A stretch of 64,000 nt of DNA from DASTBU01 sp035711845 (GTDB lineage: Bacteria; Acidobacteriota; Vicinamibacteria; Vicinamibacterales; 2-12-FULL-66-21), in contig DASTBU010000054.1 of the NCBI GenBank assembly GCA_035711845.1, forward strand, positions 17,818 through 81,817, given 5' to 3'. A program made the translations under genes and the position numbers. The notes under the pieces are model-generated. The model saw only the letters and a list, made by a program, of their open reading frames with translations, searched no databases and was not told the origin of the DNA. This document shows positions 18,789 through 29,100 of this stretch, in pieces (position 1 is the first letter of the stretch; the number at the start of each line of letters is the position of its first letter).

Positions 18789-20699
18789 ATGCATCGCAGG
18801 CTCGAGTACCGCAGCGGCATCCGCGGCCGATACGCGGACGTGTTCAGTCCCCCCGCGCTTGCCGCGCTCGCCGCGCTCGCACCGTTCAACCGCGACCGCC
18901 TCGCTGTCATGGCCGCGCGGTTGGAGCGGCGGCGAGCCCGCGCCAGGGATCACCGGCGCATCGAGTTCCTCGATCCGGAGTCGCTGATCCCGCGCACGGC
19001 CCTGCGCGTAGCCGACGCGAGAGCGGGTCACTTCGACGGTGGCGCGATCCCGCCCGATCTCGAGCGGCAGTGGATCCAGGGCACTGGCCCTGCGACCAGG
19101 CCGCGCGCCTCGATTGAGAGCGGCCTCCGCAACGTCGCGTACGGGCTGCTCTCAGGCGCCGACGGCTGGATGTTCGACGGCGAGGACGCGCTCGGCCAGG
19201 TCGAGACCATGTCGCTCGACAACCAGCGCAACCTGAGGCTCGCGATCGCCGGCGATCCGCAGTTCCTCGAAGTGGCGCGCAAGGTCGCCGAGGAGATGAA
19301 CGGCTGGGCGCGCGGCTTCTTCGGCCGCGAGATCGTCGTCGACTGGCGCGAGCAACTCGGCTTCACCGCGCGCATCTTCCGGGCGCGCGGCCTGCACCTC
19401 GACGATCGCCACGTGCGCGAGGCCGACGGGACCGGCTTCGCTGCCTCGATCGTCGACCTCACCCTCTACGTGGTTCACAATCACGAGCGGCTGCGCGCCG
19501 AGGGACGCTCGGTAGTGCTCTACCTGCCGAAGATCCAGGCCGCCGAGGAAGCAGCGCTGTGGAACGACCTGATCGCCGCGCTCGAGGCGCACCTGGGCCT
19601 CGAGGTTGGGACGATCAAGGCCTACGTGCTGGTCGAACAGCTCGAAGCGACGTTCCAGCTGATGGAGATCCGCGCGGCGCTCGCGCCCCACTTCGTCGGC
19701 TTCAACACCGGCCGCTGGGACTACATCAACAGCGTCTCCGACGCGATGGCGTGGGATCCTGAGTTCGTCAACCCGAATATCGATGCCATCACGATGACCT
19801 ACGGCTACATGCGCACCTACGAGGACCGCGTGCGCCGCGCCGTCAACACGCCCGACAGAAACGGCCGGTTCGCCTTGTGGCAAGGCGGGATGGAGCCAAA
19901 CATTCCCGTCGGCTCCGAGGCCGGGGTCTCCGCCGGCATGAGGAAGGCCGTGGCGGGCGCCGAGCGCGAGCAGCGCGAGGGCGCGAGCGGCAAGTGGGTG
20001 GCCCACTGGAAGATGGTCCATATCGTCAGGCCGGTCTGGGAGCACGCGGCCGAGGTCAACCAGCTCGGCCGCGAGTTTCCGGCGCTGACCTACACCGCCA
20101 CGGATGCCGACGCGTTGACACGGCTCGAGCCGGCGCCTCGCACCGTGCGCGGCGCGCGAGATCTGCTCTCGGTCGCGCTCCAGTACGGCAACGCCTTCGG
20201 CCGCGGTTTCCAGGCGGCGGCGCTCAAACCGGCCGATTTCTTCGGCAACGACGACGTGCTGTATCTGATGGAGGATATGGCCACCGGCGAGATCCGGCTG
20301 TCGATCCTCTGGGAGTGGTTGCACAAGGGCGCGCACCTGAGCGACGGCGATCCGGATACGGGCGTGCGCGCCGGCGATCGCTTCACCCGCGCGTTGTTCG
20401 AACGGCTGCTCGGCGAGGAGTACGCCAAGCTGCTCGCGGCGCGCAACCGCGACGTCCACGACGACTCGAAGACCACCACGCTGCCGATCGCGCGAGAGAT
20501 CGTCGTCGCCTATCTGCGCGCGGACATCAAGCCGCCGTGGTACATCGATCTGCTCAATCTGAACCTCGACAACCACGATCTCGACACCGCCGCCGAGCGA
20601 ATCGCACGCTTCCTCGCCGGGTTCGAGCGCGACGGGACGCGCCTCACCGGTAACGTCGATTTCGGCGCGGTGGCGCCGGCTCTGGACGACTCGCCATGA
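18789..20699 (+). CDS. aceB: Malate synthase
   Basis: Condenses glyoxylate with acetyl-CoA to malate, the second step of the glyoxylate shunt. The 636-residue protein shows the family core: GADGWMFDGEDALGQ (residues about 123-137), the conserved VLVEQLEATFQLMEI helix, the FNTGRWDYINS active-site loop and the GKWVAHW element. It is longer than the usual malate synthase A (about 530 residues), with extra sequence near the C-terminus. The stop overlaps the start of the isocitrate lyase gene by 4 bp (ATGA), so the two shunt enzymes are translationally coupled. Their presence implies growth on acetate, fatty acids or other C2 units. Confidence 0.92.
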   Translation: MHRRLEYRSGIRGRYADVFSPPALAALAALAPFNRDRLAVMAARLERRRARARDHRRIEFLDPESLIPRTALRVADARAGHFDGGAIPPDLERQWIQGTGPATRPRASIESGLRNVAYGLLSGADGWMFDGEDALGQVETMSLDNQRNLRLAIAGDPQFLEVARKVAEEMNGWARGFFGREIVVDWREQLGFTARIFRARGLHLDDRHVREADGTGFAASIVDLTLYVVHNHERLRAEGRSVVLYLPKIQAAEEAALWNDLIAALEAHLGLEVGTIKAYVLVEQLEATFQLMEIRAALAPHFVGFNTGRWDYINSVSDAMAWDPEFVNPNIDAITMTYGYMRTYEDRVRRAVNTPDRNGRFALWQGGMEPNIPVGSEAGVSAGMRKAVAGAEREQREGASGKWVAHWKMVHIVRPVWEHAAEVNQLGREFPALTYTATDADALTRLEPAPRTVRGARDLLSVALQYGNAFGRGFQAAALKPADFFGNDDVLYLMEDMATGEIRLSILWEWLHKGAHLSDGDPDTGVRAGDRFTRALFERLLGEEYAKLLAARNRDVHDDSKTTTLPIAREIVVAYLRADIKPPWYIDLLNLNLDNHDLDTAAERIARFLAGFERDGTRLTGNVDFGAVAPALDDSP

Positions 20700-22954
20700 C
20701 ACCGTTCGATCAGGACGTCGCCGACACCCAGCGGTGGTTCGACAGCCCCCGTTTTGCGCGGATCACGCGGCTCTACGGCGCACGGCGGGTCGTGGCGCAG
20801 CGCGGCTCCATCGCCACTGATTACACCGTCGCCCGAGAAGCGGCCGCGGCGTTCTACGAACGCCTGCGCGAGCTCTTCGCCGAGCGCAAGAGCATCACGA
20901 CCTTCGGCCCCTACTCGCCCGGCCAGGCCGTCGCCATGAAGCGGCTCGGCATCGAGGGAATCTATCTCGGAGGCTGGGCGACCTCGGCCAAAGGATCGAC
21001 CACCGAGGATCCAGGACCGGACCTCGCCAGCTATCCGCTCTCTCAGGTGCCCGACGAGGCCGCGGTCGTCGTCCGCGCGCTGCTGACCGCCGATCGCAAC
21101 CAGCAGTACCAACTGTCGCGAATGAACGAGGCACAGCGCCGGGCCGCGCCGGTGCACGACTTCCGTCCGTGGATCATCGCCGACGCCGACACGGGACATG
21201 GCGGTGAACCGCACGTGCGGAACCTCGTACGACGGTTCGTCGAGGCCGGCGTGTCCGGGTACCACATCGAGGATCAGCGGCCCGGCACCAAGAAGTGCGG
21301 ACACCAGGGAGGCAAGGTCCTGGTGGCCTCGGACGAGCAAATCAAGCGCCTCAACGCCGCGCGTTTCCAGCTCGACGTCATGGGCGTGCCCGGCATCATC
21401 GTCGCGCGCACCGACGCCGAAGCCGCCAACCTGCTCGACGGCCGCGGCGACGAGCGTGATCATCCCTTCATCCTGGGAGCCACCAACCTCCAGCTGCCGA
21501 CGTACAAGAGCTGTTTTCTCGCGCTCGTGCGGCGCTTCCACACGCTCGGTGTGCGGGAGTTGAACGGCCATGTGCTCTACGCGCTCTCCGACGAGGAGTA
21601 CGCCGCCGCCGATGCCTGGCTGGAACGCGCGGGCCTCGCGACGCTTGCCGCCGAAGGCGCTGCGACGCTGAAGAACGCCGATGACAACCTGATCGACGGC
21701 GTCTTCGATGCGGTGGAGTCGCGCCTGGTCGAGCGCTGGGAGGCGGAAGCCGGCCTCGAAACCTACGGCGAAGCGGTTGCGGAGGTGCTTGCGTTCCGCG
21801 CGAGCGAGGGGGAGACGCTCGATCTGTCGGTCGACGAGTGGCGGCGCTTCGCCAGCCGCGCGTCGTTCCATACCGCGCGCGAGAAGGCGCGCGCGCTCGG
21901 CGTCCACGTCGTCTGGGACTGCGAGCATGCCAAGACCCCCGAGGGGTACTACCAGGTGCGGGGCGGCGTTCCATACGCGATTGCCAAGTCGCTCGCCGCG
22001 GCGCCGTTCGCCGATGTGCTGTGGATGGAGACCAAGACCGCCGACCTGGCTGAGGCCGGGCAGTTTGCGGACGCGATCCACGCCGAGTTCCCCGACATGA
22101 TGCTGGCCTACAACCTGTCTCCGTCCTTCAACTGGGACTCGACCGGCATGAGCGACGAGGACATGCGCCGATTCCCCGAGGAGCTGGGCAGGATGGGCTT
22201 CGTCTTCAACTTCATCACCTACGGCGGCCACCAAATCGATGGTGTCGCGGGCGAGGAGTTCGCGACCGCGCTGAAGCAGGACGGCATGCTCGCGCTCGCC
22301 CGCCTGCAGCGCAAGATCCGGCTCGTCGAGTCGCCCTACAAGACCCCGCAGACGCTGGTCGGCGGCCCGCGCGCCGACGCCGCGCTCGCCGCCGCGTCGG
22401 GCCACACGGCGACCACCAAGGCGATGGGCAAGGGCTCGACGCAGCACCAGCACTTGATCCAGACCGAGGTCCCGAAGAAGCTGCTCGAGGAGTGGCTCGC
22501 GGTCTGGAGCGCGCACTACGGGCTGCCGGGCAGCCTCCGGGTCGACCTGCGGCCGCAGCGCGCCGGTTCTGAGTTGCTCGAGCTCGCCATCCGCGACGGC
22601 GGCCCGGCGCCGGTCGCCACCGTCATTTTCGCGCCGATCCAGGATCGCCGGGGCCGCACCATTCTGTCAGTCCGCGACCAGAACACGTTCGCCGAGGCGA
22701 TGCGCAAGAAGCGGCTGATGACCCTGGTCCACCTCTGGCTGATCCACCGCTACAAGGCGGATTCGGTGCACTACGTCAGCCCGACGGAGGACAATCGGTA
22801 CCAGACGGCAAAGATGAAATCCCACGGTCTGTTCACGACCGTCAACACCGAGGTGGGACAGATCATCGTCGCCGACGTCGATCACGCGCGCGTCGAGGCG
22901 CTCCTGGCGGGCGATCGCATCGCGCTGGGCAAGTTGATCCGGAAGGAGGGCTGA
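20696..22954 (+). CDS. aceA: Isocitrate lyase, long form
   Basis: Cleaves isocitrate to glyoxylate and succinate, bypassing the CO2-releasing steps of the TCA cycle. At 752 residues it belongs to the long class, like mycobacterial AceA2, and not to the 430-residue E. coli type. The catalytic-loop motif KKCGHQGGK lies around residue 200. The metal-binding region DADTGHGG precedes it, and the C-terminal lobe has NLSPSFNWD. About 220 extra residues sit in the middle and at the C-terminal end, as in other long forms. It overlaps malate synthase by 4 bp. Confidence 0.94.
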   Translation: MTPFDQDVADTQRWFDSPRFARITRLYGARRVVAQRGSIATDYTVAREAAAAFYERLRELFAERKSITTFGPYSPGQAVAMKRLGIEGIYLGGWATSAKGSTTEDPGPDLASYPLSQVPDEAAVVVRALLTADRNQQYQLSRMNEAQRRAAPVHDFRPWIIADADTGHGGEPHVRNLVRRFVEAGVSGYHIEDQRPGTKKCGHQGGKVLVASDEQIKRLNAARFQLDVMGVPGIIVARTDAEAANLLDGRGDERDHPFILGATNLQLPTYKSCFLALVRRFHTLGVRELNGHVLYALSDEEYAAADAWLERAGLATLAAEGAATLKNADDNLIDGVFDAVESRLVERWEAEAGLETYGEAVAEVLAFRASEGETLDLSVDEWRRFASRASFHTAREKARALGVHVVWDCEHAKTPEGYYQVRGGVPYAIAKSLAAAPFADVLWMETKTADLAEAGQFADAIHAEFPDMMLAYNLSPSFNWDSTGMSDEDMRRFPEELGRMGFVFNFITYGGHQIDGVAGEEFATALKQDGMLALARLQRKIRLVESPYKTPQTLVGGPRADAALAAASGHTATTKAMGKGSTQHQHLIQTEVPKKLLEEWLAVWSAHYGLPGSLRVDLRPQRAGSELLELAIRDGGPAPVATVIFAPIQDRRGRTILSVRDQNTFAEAMRKKRLMTLVHLWLIHRYKADSVHYVSPTEDNRYQTAKMKSHGLFTTVNTEVGQIIVADVDHARVEALLAGDRIALGKLIRKEG

Positions 22955-23063
22955 GCGCACCGACGCAGGTCTGGAGCCGCACAGCCACAAGACGGGTCTG
23001 GAGCGGCGGACGGTCGATGCAGTTGCGCGGACCGGGGCGCCACACCCCGGGTGGGAATCCAAG

Positions 23064-23375
23064 ATGCTGTTCACCAAACGTCTTCGCGAGGGAATCCGGC
23101 GCGGGAGAATCAGATGCAGCGTTCGCATCTGGACGCGTCCCCATGTAAAGGTCGGCGGCCGTTACCGGATGGACGAGGGCCACATCGTCGTGGATTCGCT
23201 GACGCCGATGGCCGACACCGACGTGACCGACGATCTGGCCCGTGAATCAGGGTTCGAGAACGCGGACGATTTGCTGCGAATCGCGAGACACGGGAGCGGC
23301 GACAAGATGTATCTGATTCGGTTCCATTACCTGCCGCCGGGCGGGTGGGATATGACTGGTCCCCTGGAAACGTAA
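23064..23375 (+). CDS. ASCH domain-like small protein
   Basis: A 103-residue protein resembling the ASCH fold (a PUA-like RNA-binding beta-barrel): it begins MLFTKRLREGIRRGRIRCSV, then the RPHVKVGGRYRM strand-turn and an IVVDSL strand. Such short proteins open with a ligand-binding basic helix and a glycine turn. No other domain is attached. It follows isocitrate lyase by about 110 bp in the same direction. The family is inferred by pattern, and the RNA target is unknown. Confidence 0.7.
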   Translation: MLFTKRLREGIRRGRIRCSVRIWTRPHVKVGGRYRMDEGHIVVDSLTPMADTDVTDDLARESGFENADDLLRIARHGSGDKMYLIRFHYLPPGGWDMTGPLET

Positions 23376-23400
23376 TGCGTCACATAATTCCCGGGCGGGG

Positions 23401-23490
23401 CATCCCGGCTCGCGGCGTTGCTCCTCCCTCACATATACCCAATATGCTCGGTCGTCGCGCCTTGCGATCCGGGCGCCGCGCTCCGGGACT
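23401..23490. repeat. Dispersed intergenic repeat, copy 1
   Basis: About 80 bp align without gaps to 63907-63990, sharing CATCCCG, GCGTTGCTC, TCACAT and the run CGCGCCTTGCGATCCGGGC. It sits between the convergent ASCH and dihydroorotate dehydrogenase-like genes. Confidence 0.8.
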
Positions 23491-23517
23491 TATGCAACGC
23501 ATGACGCTTCCAGGGGA

Positions 23518-24525
23518 CTAGCGTCCGAGACCGTTCAGCCGCCAGGCTTGCAGCACGCGCGCGTAGTTCCCACGCTCGATCGCGGCGGGATTCCGGCTCT
23601 CCTCGAGACTCATAATCGCGCGGACTTCCTGCAGCGATCCGAAGCCCTGGCGCTCGAGCCAGCGCTCGAGGTCCTTGACGATCAGCGCAAGATACCCTGG
23701 CCCGTGCTGCAGGAGGGCCGACACCATCTGCACGGCATGGGCACCGGCCATCATCACCTTGATCGCATCGAGGCTGGTGTGCACGCCACCACTTGCGGCG
23801 AGCGAGGCCTGCACGTGGCCCGCCAGAATGGCCATCCATCGGACGCGCAGCAGCAAATCCTGGGATGTCGAGAGGTTCAGCCGCGCGACGACCTCGCGAG
23901 CCTCGGGATCGATGTCGGCCTGGTAGAAGCGGTTGAACAGCACCAGCCCGTTCGCACCGGCCGCGTCGAGCTGCTGGGCCAGATGCGGCAGCGAGGAGAA
24001 AAAGGGCGACAGCTTCACGGCGACAGGAATGGTGACGCGCGCTTTAACCATCCGCACGACGTCGAGCAGGCGACGTTCGAGGTCGGCGCCGCTCTCCTCG
24101 GGATCGGTCGCGACGTGGTAGAAGTTCAACTCCAGAGCATCCGCGCCAGCCAGCTGTATCTGCCAGGCGTAATCGATCCACCCTTTCGGGGTCGTCCCGT
24201 TGAGCGATCCGATCACCGGAACGGACACCGCCGCCTTCACGCGGGCCAGGTGCTCCAGGTAGCCATCGGGGGGGAACGCGAATTCCTCCGGCAGCGGCAG
24301 CAGCGAGACGGCATCGGAGAAGGATTTCGAACGCGCGAGCAGATAGTGGATGGAGCTGAACTCCGAACGAGTGATCTGCTCCTCGAACAGGGAGCGCATC
24401 ACGATTGCCGCGGCGCCAGCGTCTTCGAGTCGCCGAACCATGTCGAGGTCGTCGACCAGCGGTGACGCACCCGGCATCAGGGGGTGCGGCAGTGTCAGCC
24501 CGAGGTACGTCGTCGACAGGTCCAT
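23518..24525 (-). CDS. Dihydroorotate dehydrogenase-like protein
   Basis: A 335-residue FMN-type TIM barrel related to class 1 dihydroorotate dehydrogenase. It begins DLSTTYLGLTLPHPLMPGASPL; later come VPVIGSLNG, ALELNFYH, VAVKLSPFF and SGGVHTSLDAIKVMMAGA, the last being the phosphate-binding region. Members of this subgroup are annotated as dihydroorotate dehydrogenase-like and are often found near pyruvate:flavodoxin oxidoreductases, so true dihydroorotate activity is not assured. No other pyrimidine gene is nearby. Confidence 0.88.
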   Translation of the reverse strand: MDLSTTYLGLTLPHPLMPGASPLVDDLDMVRRLEDAGAAAIVMRSLFEEQITRSEFSSIHYLLARSKSFSDAVSLLPLPEEFAFPPDGYLEHLARVKAAVSVPVIGSLNGTTPKGWIDYAWQIQLAGADALELNFYHVATDPEESGADLERRLLDVVRMVKARVTIPVAVKLSPFFSSLPHLAQQLDAAGANGLVLFNRFYQADIDPEAREVVARLNLSTSQDLLLRVRWMAILAGHVQASLAASGGVHTSLDAIKVMMAGAHAVQMVSALLQHGPGYLALIVKDLERWLERQGFGSLQEVRAIMSLEESRNPAAIERGNYARVLQAWRLNGLGR

Positions 24526-24670
24526 GTCCGGGTCCGTAGACTTGTATACCTCGTAGATCGGTCAAAGGGCAAATCGCTCTCTGACCGACATCCCTGTGAG
24601 GTCTTCGCAACACAGTTCGATCGACTGTGTTCGCCTCGACCGAGTCCGACCGAAGCACTCTCGGAGGCGC

Positions 24671-25144
24671 TCAGTCGATGCGGGTGGCTTCCGTGAGCCA
24701 GAAGACCTTCCACGTCGATCTGTCTGCCGAGTATTCCCACGTCGCGCGCCGATGCGTCCGGTCCGCGAACAGGATCGTGCATCGGACGGCCAGCACGTTG
24801 CCCTCCCTCGGCCACTCGCCGGTCAGCGTCCAGGTGCCTCCGAGATCTTCCAGCTGCCACGTGTTCGAGCTCCCGTCGTTGTAGAACGTGTGCGCCGTGA
24901 ACGCCCGGCCGTTGCCCGTGCGGCCCAGGATCTCGATACAAGCCATCTCGTCGTCGCCAAGACGACCCTGGAGCCGGTGGACCAGAAACCGGCCGCCGGT
25001 GAGCCACTCGAACAGCTCGTCGGCCGACACGTCCGTCTCCGACCCGAAGGGGCTCTCGTACGCGTGACCGGTCATCTTCCATCTGCCGACGAACGGCTCG
25101 AGCTCCCGAAGATTCACCCTGGCTGAAGCGTGAGCGGTTGCCAT
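24671..25144 (-). CDS. DUF1579-like protein
   Basis: A 157-residue protein. The start at 25144 is supported by GGAGG 9 bp upstream; the frame is open further upstream without conserved sequence. The pattern LEPFVGRWKMTGHAYESPFG, then GRFLVHRLQG, then a lipocalin-like set of strands (FYNDGSSNTWQLEDLGGTWTL) matches the DUF1579/FABP-like barrels that bind small ligands. No signal peptide. Function unknown. Confidence 0.7.
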   Translation of the reverse strand: MATAHASARVNLRELEPFVGRWKMTGHAYESPFGSETDVSADELFEWLTGGRFLVHRLQGRLGDDEMACIEILGRTGNGRAFTAHTFYNDGSSNTWQLEDLGGTWTLTGEWPREGNVLAVRCTILFADRTHRRATWEYSADRSTWKVFWLTEATRID

Positions 25145-25498
25145 GATCGGGTACCTCCTCCCGCCCCAGACTGCAAGGACAGTACCTCGACAGAGATCGA
25201 AAGCCGTGCTGGAAAAGGCTGACGGCGGCCGCGATCGCGCCGTAAGATGTGTCAGTCTGCCGATCTGGTTCCGTATCGCGAAAGCCTTGCACGTCGATCG
25301 ACTCATCCATCCGGCGGTTGGCGAGGCGCACCGGTGCGCGGTCGCCAGAACTCGCAGCACGTTGCAGGGTTCACGCCGGCCACGGACGAGTTCTTCGGGC
25401 GTCAGGGCCCGTGGCTTGTGGAGAACGGTTTGGTTCTCTGCGATATCTGACCGATGCGGAGTGCGGCCACCGTCGTTGGCGCAGCTCCCGGAGGCTGT
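25145..25498. other. Divergent intergenic region
   Basis: 354 bp between the DUF1579-like gene and the DUF4440-like gene. Short frames are open on both strands, but none has conserved motifs or a convincing start. Nothing else is seen apart from room for two promoters. Confidence 0.4.
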
Positions 25499-25954
25499 AT
25501 GACGCGCCTGAGCCTGGCGGCCTTGCTTGTGTCGGTTCTGACGGTTCACGCCGCGGGGCAGCGGTCCGATGCAGGGAAGGACGAAAGGTTGCTGGCGGAG
25601 TTGCAGCAGACGCTGGCGAAAGCCTGGGTCAGCGGCGACAGGGCAACGCTCGAACAGATTATTGCGCCCGACTGGAGCAGCACCGGACCCGATGGTCGAA
25701 GAACGGATCGCGCTACCGTTCTGGCCGACGTGTTCGAGACTCGCGTGCACAAGATTCATCGAGTTGAGATCGACGATCTGACTGTGCGGGTCTTTGGAGC
25801 TGCAGCCGTTGTGACTGGTCGCACTCACGGCGTGGGAGAAGTCCAGGGGTCTCCCTACGATGTGTTCATTCGGTTCACCGACACGTTTGTCCGGCGCGAG
25901 GGCCGATGGCGGGCCGTCGCTTCTCACGCGAGCCTGCTTGCGGGTCGGCACTGA
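25499..25954 (+). CDS. Secreted SnoaL/DUF4440-like protein (NTF2 fold)
   Basis: A 151-residue secreted protein. ATG 25499 opens a signal peptide (hydrophobic residues about 4-18, then HAAGQ) and has GGAGG just upstream; an in-frame ATG at 25454 is less likely. The body has the NTF2-like pattern of DUF4440: helix ELQQTLAKAWVSGDRATLEQIIAPDW, then VRVFGAAAVVTGRTHGV and VFIRFTDTFVRREGRWRAVASHAS. Such folds bind small molecules, and no catalytic residues are evident here. Confidence 0.8.
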   Translation: MTRLSLAALLVSVLTVHAAGQRSDAGKDERLLAELQQTLAKAWVSGDRATLEQIIAPDWSSTGPDGRRTDRATVLADVFETRVHKIHRVEIDDLTVRVFGAAAVVTGRTHGVGEVQGSPYDVFIRFTDTFVRREGRWRAVASHASLLAGRH

Positions 25955-26130
25955 CGCGGCCGAAGCAGGACGACTGCGGGGCGCGTTGCTTTCTCGTCGC
26001 CACCGTTTGCAGATTGTCGGGGGCCTCTCCGGAACCCATTTGACGACGAAGAGATTCTGAATCTGGTCGTCGTGTAGAAGCCAGCTGATCGCGGTTCATT
26101 CCGTCGAGCGGCGACGGAAACCGGCCCCTC

Positions 26131-29100
26131 CTACTTCAACGACACGTGCAGATACACCGAGTGACGCCCGTACGTTTCGAAGAAGGGCTTGAACGCCACG
26201 CCGTCGATGGTGACGTGGAGCGAAGCCGTATCGCCGGCAACGGAGTCGCCGATATCGTCGCCGTCGAGCGTGATCGGACGCCAGTCGGTCCGTGGGCCCG
26301 ACTCCTCGGCCGCGAGCAGGATCGGGCCATAGAAGATGCTGGCAACGTTAGGCTGATCCACGACGGGATCCAGATAGAAGGAGAATGGCATCCGGAGCTC
26401 GATCGTATCGTTGTCCTCCCAGGTCCGGGCAAGTGTCACGTAGCTGCCAGGCACCGGCTGCAGCGACTGGTCCCGCCCGTTGATCTTCACGAAGAACCCG
26501 CGCGTCGCCCAGCGCGGCACGCGCACCTTGATGTCGAACCGGCCGCTTCCCTTCACGACAAGCCGCGTCGTATCGGCGTACGGGAAGTCGGTGATTTGCT
26601 GGACGACGACCTTCCGCTCCCTCCAGTTCAGCGTCGAGGGGACGAAGAGGTTGACGTAGAGCGCCCTGTTGTCGACGCTCCTGAAATAGATGGAGTCCTG
26701 GAGCTTCGTGTTGCTCTCGAGCGCCGTGCCGTTGCAGCAGGTGAAGCCGTTCATGTCCTGGTTGCTGAAGCGCTTCTGTGAGCCCGGGATGAGCGGGACG
26801 TGGTAGGTGTTCCCGGCATCCTCTTCGGCGACCGATGCGAGGATGTGGTTGTACAGCGCCTGCTCGTAGTGATCCATGTACTTCGCCGTCTGGTCGAACA
26901 TGAACAGCTGCCGATCCAGCTTGAGCAGGTTGTAGGTCGCGCAGGTCTCGTTCTGGCCCCCCGGGGAGAAGCCGTTCTCCCACAGGGTGTCGGGCCTGGC
27001 GGTGAAGCACTCGGCGTTGTTCGGGGTGCGGGCACCCGCCACGCCCCCGATGCTGTACATGTAGCTGTGGTTCACGATCTCCCAGAAGTTGGCGGCGATC
27101 AGGTAATAGGGCAGCTCGCGCGTGCTGCGGAAGGTCTCGAGCGCTCCGGTGATCTGCGGAATGTGCTGGTTGGCGTGCTTGCCCCTGATCGTATCCACGT
27201 TCCTGGCGAGTCCGTGGTCGCGGCTTGCGTTGCCGAAGAAGAAGTTGGTGTTGTCGAACAGCTTTGCGCACTCGATGAACCGCCGATCGCCCGTCAGCCG
27301 AAACAGGCGCGCCATGACCTCGTTCATGCCACCGTACTCGCCGGCGATATACCGGTTCCACATGCGGATGCGCGTATCCGCGGGGAGCGCGCTGAGGCGC
27401 CCGTGTACCCAGACGCCCATGCCCTGCGCGATCGCCAGCGCCTTCTTGTTGCCAGCGACCTCGTAGCTGTCGAGCAGGCCCGCGAGAATCTTGTGGAGCG
27501 TGTAGTAGGGCGCCCAGATCTGGGTGTCCTGCGTGCCGTAGGTCGCCCCCTTCTCGAGCATGATGAACTGATCCGGCGGATAGGCGCTGATGAACCCCAC
27601 ACCCCAGTTCCAGTAGTCGGTCCGGATCGCGCCCGCGCGGAGATTGGAGTCGTACCCGTCGCGCTCAGGGCCAGGCGGAACGGCCGTCGGGTCGGCGACG
27701 AACGGACCGCCGTCCTTTGCGGGGCGGCCGGCCTTTTGTGACAGCTCGTACAGCGTGTCGATCAGATAGGTCATCTTCTGCAGGAAGTTCGCCCGCAGCG
27801 CCTCGTCGTACGTGGTGCTCGCATAGGCCTGCGCGATTGCCGTCAGGTAGTGGCCACTCGCGTGGCCGCGCAACCTCGTCGTCTGACTGTCCCACCCCTC
27901 GAGCGGCTCGGCGCCCGTGGGTTGCGGCTGGCCGAACGCGTCCCTGAAGTTGTAGAGGAAGCGGTCGGGATTGGTCGCGGCCAGGCCGCGGATGAACTTG
28001 TCCCGGTTCCTGATGAACGGCGTGTCGCGGCCTTTGGTGTCGCGTTCGAGCACGACGTGGTCGAGCGGGAATGCTTCGACCAGGCGGCTCGGGGGCGTCG
28101 TCGTCCCAACCCGCACTTTGACGATCACCGTCGCCTTCGGCTCGAAGCGCGTGCCGGGGACGCTGCCGGTCACGGTGTATGTGCCGGGCTCCATCACCTC
28201 GCTGTTGTCGGCGGGCGAGGGCCAGATCACCCGCACGTCGGCGCCCTTCGCGTTCCCGCGATACACGGCCGGGATCGTGTACGGCAACCGGGGGAGCGTG
28301 CCCACGACGGTTTCGACCGTGATGTCGGGGACGTGCGACAGCCGGGACGCCAGCGGGGATTCGCGCGGAATCGCGGCTGTGGAGATCTCCGGGGCGGGCG
28401 CGCCGCGGCGCCTGGTGAGCTGACGACCCGAGAGGCCGGCCTTGTGAATCGTCGCGACCTGCTCGTCGGTCAGCGCGATCCGATAGATGCGCACATCGCG
28501 CAGCCGCGCGTGGAAAGCGGGCTCCCCGTCGTTCTGGGACCGGCCGATGAAGAGGCGGTTCGCAGCAGGGACCGTCCCGTGGACGATCTGCGTGGCACTC
28601 ACGGCGACCTGCGATGCCTGGCCCGCTCTGGCGCCGTCCACATACGCGGTCAGAGCGCGACCCGCCGGATCGAGCACGATCGCGACGTGGAGCCACTGGT
28701 TCTCGAGCAATGGCTTCCCCGCGGTTTCGCCGAGGACCTTGCCGTCCACCATGACCGATGCCCGGAAACCAGCCGCGCTCGCGACAGCGACCAACCGCGT
28801 CGAAGCGTTCTGCCCGAAATCGAAGAACGGTCCGGACGCACCCGTTGGCAGGAAGAGCCACCCCGTCACGCTGATGGTGTCCTCGCCCGCCAGCGCGTTA
28901 CCGGGGAGCTGGAGGTGGCTGCCATCGCCCGTCAGCAGCAGGGCACGGCGGAACTGGCCGTCCTCGACGAACGTTGCTCCGTTTCCGCGCAGCGTCGCGT
29001 GGAACTGGTTCCTCGACGAGTCCTCGGCGTTGCCGTCGAGCACGTACCGGGCCACCAGCCCGGTTTCACCGATCCCGTCAAGGAACTGGTCCCCTCCCTG

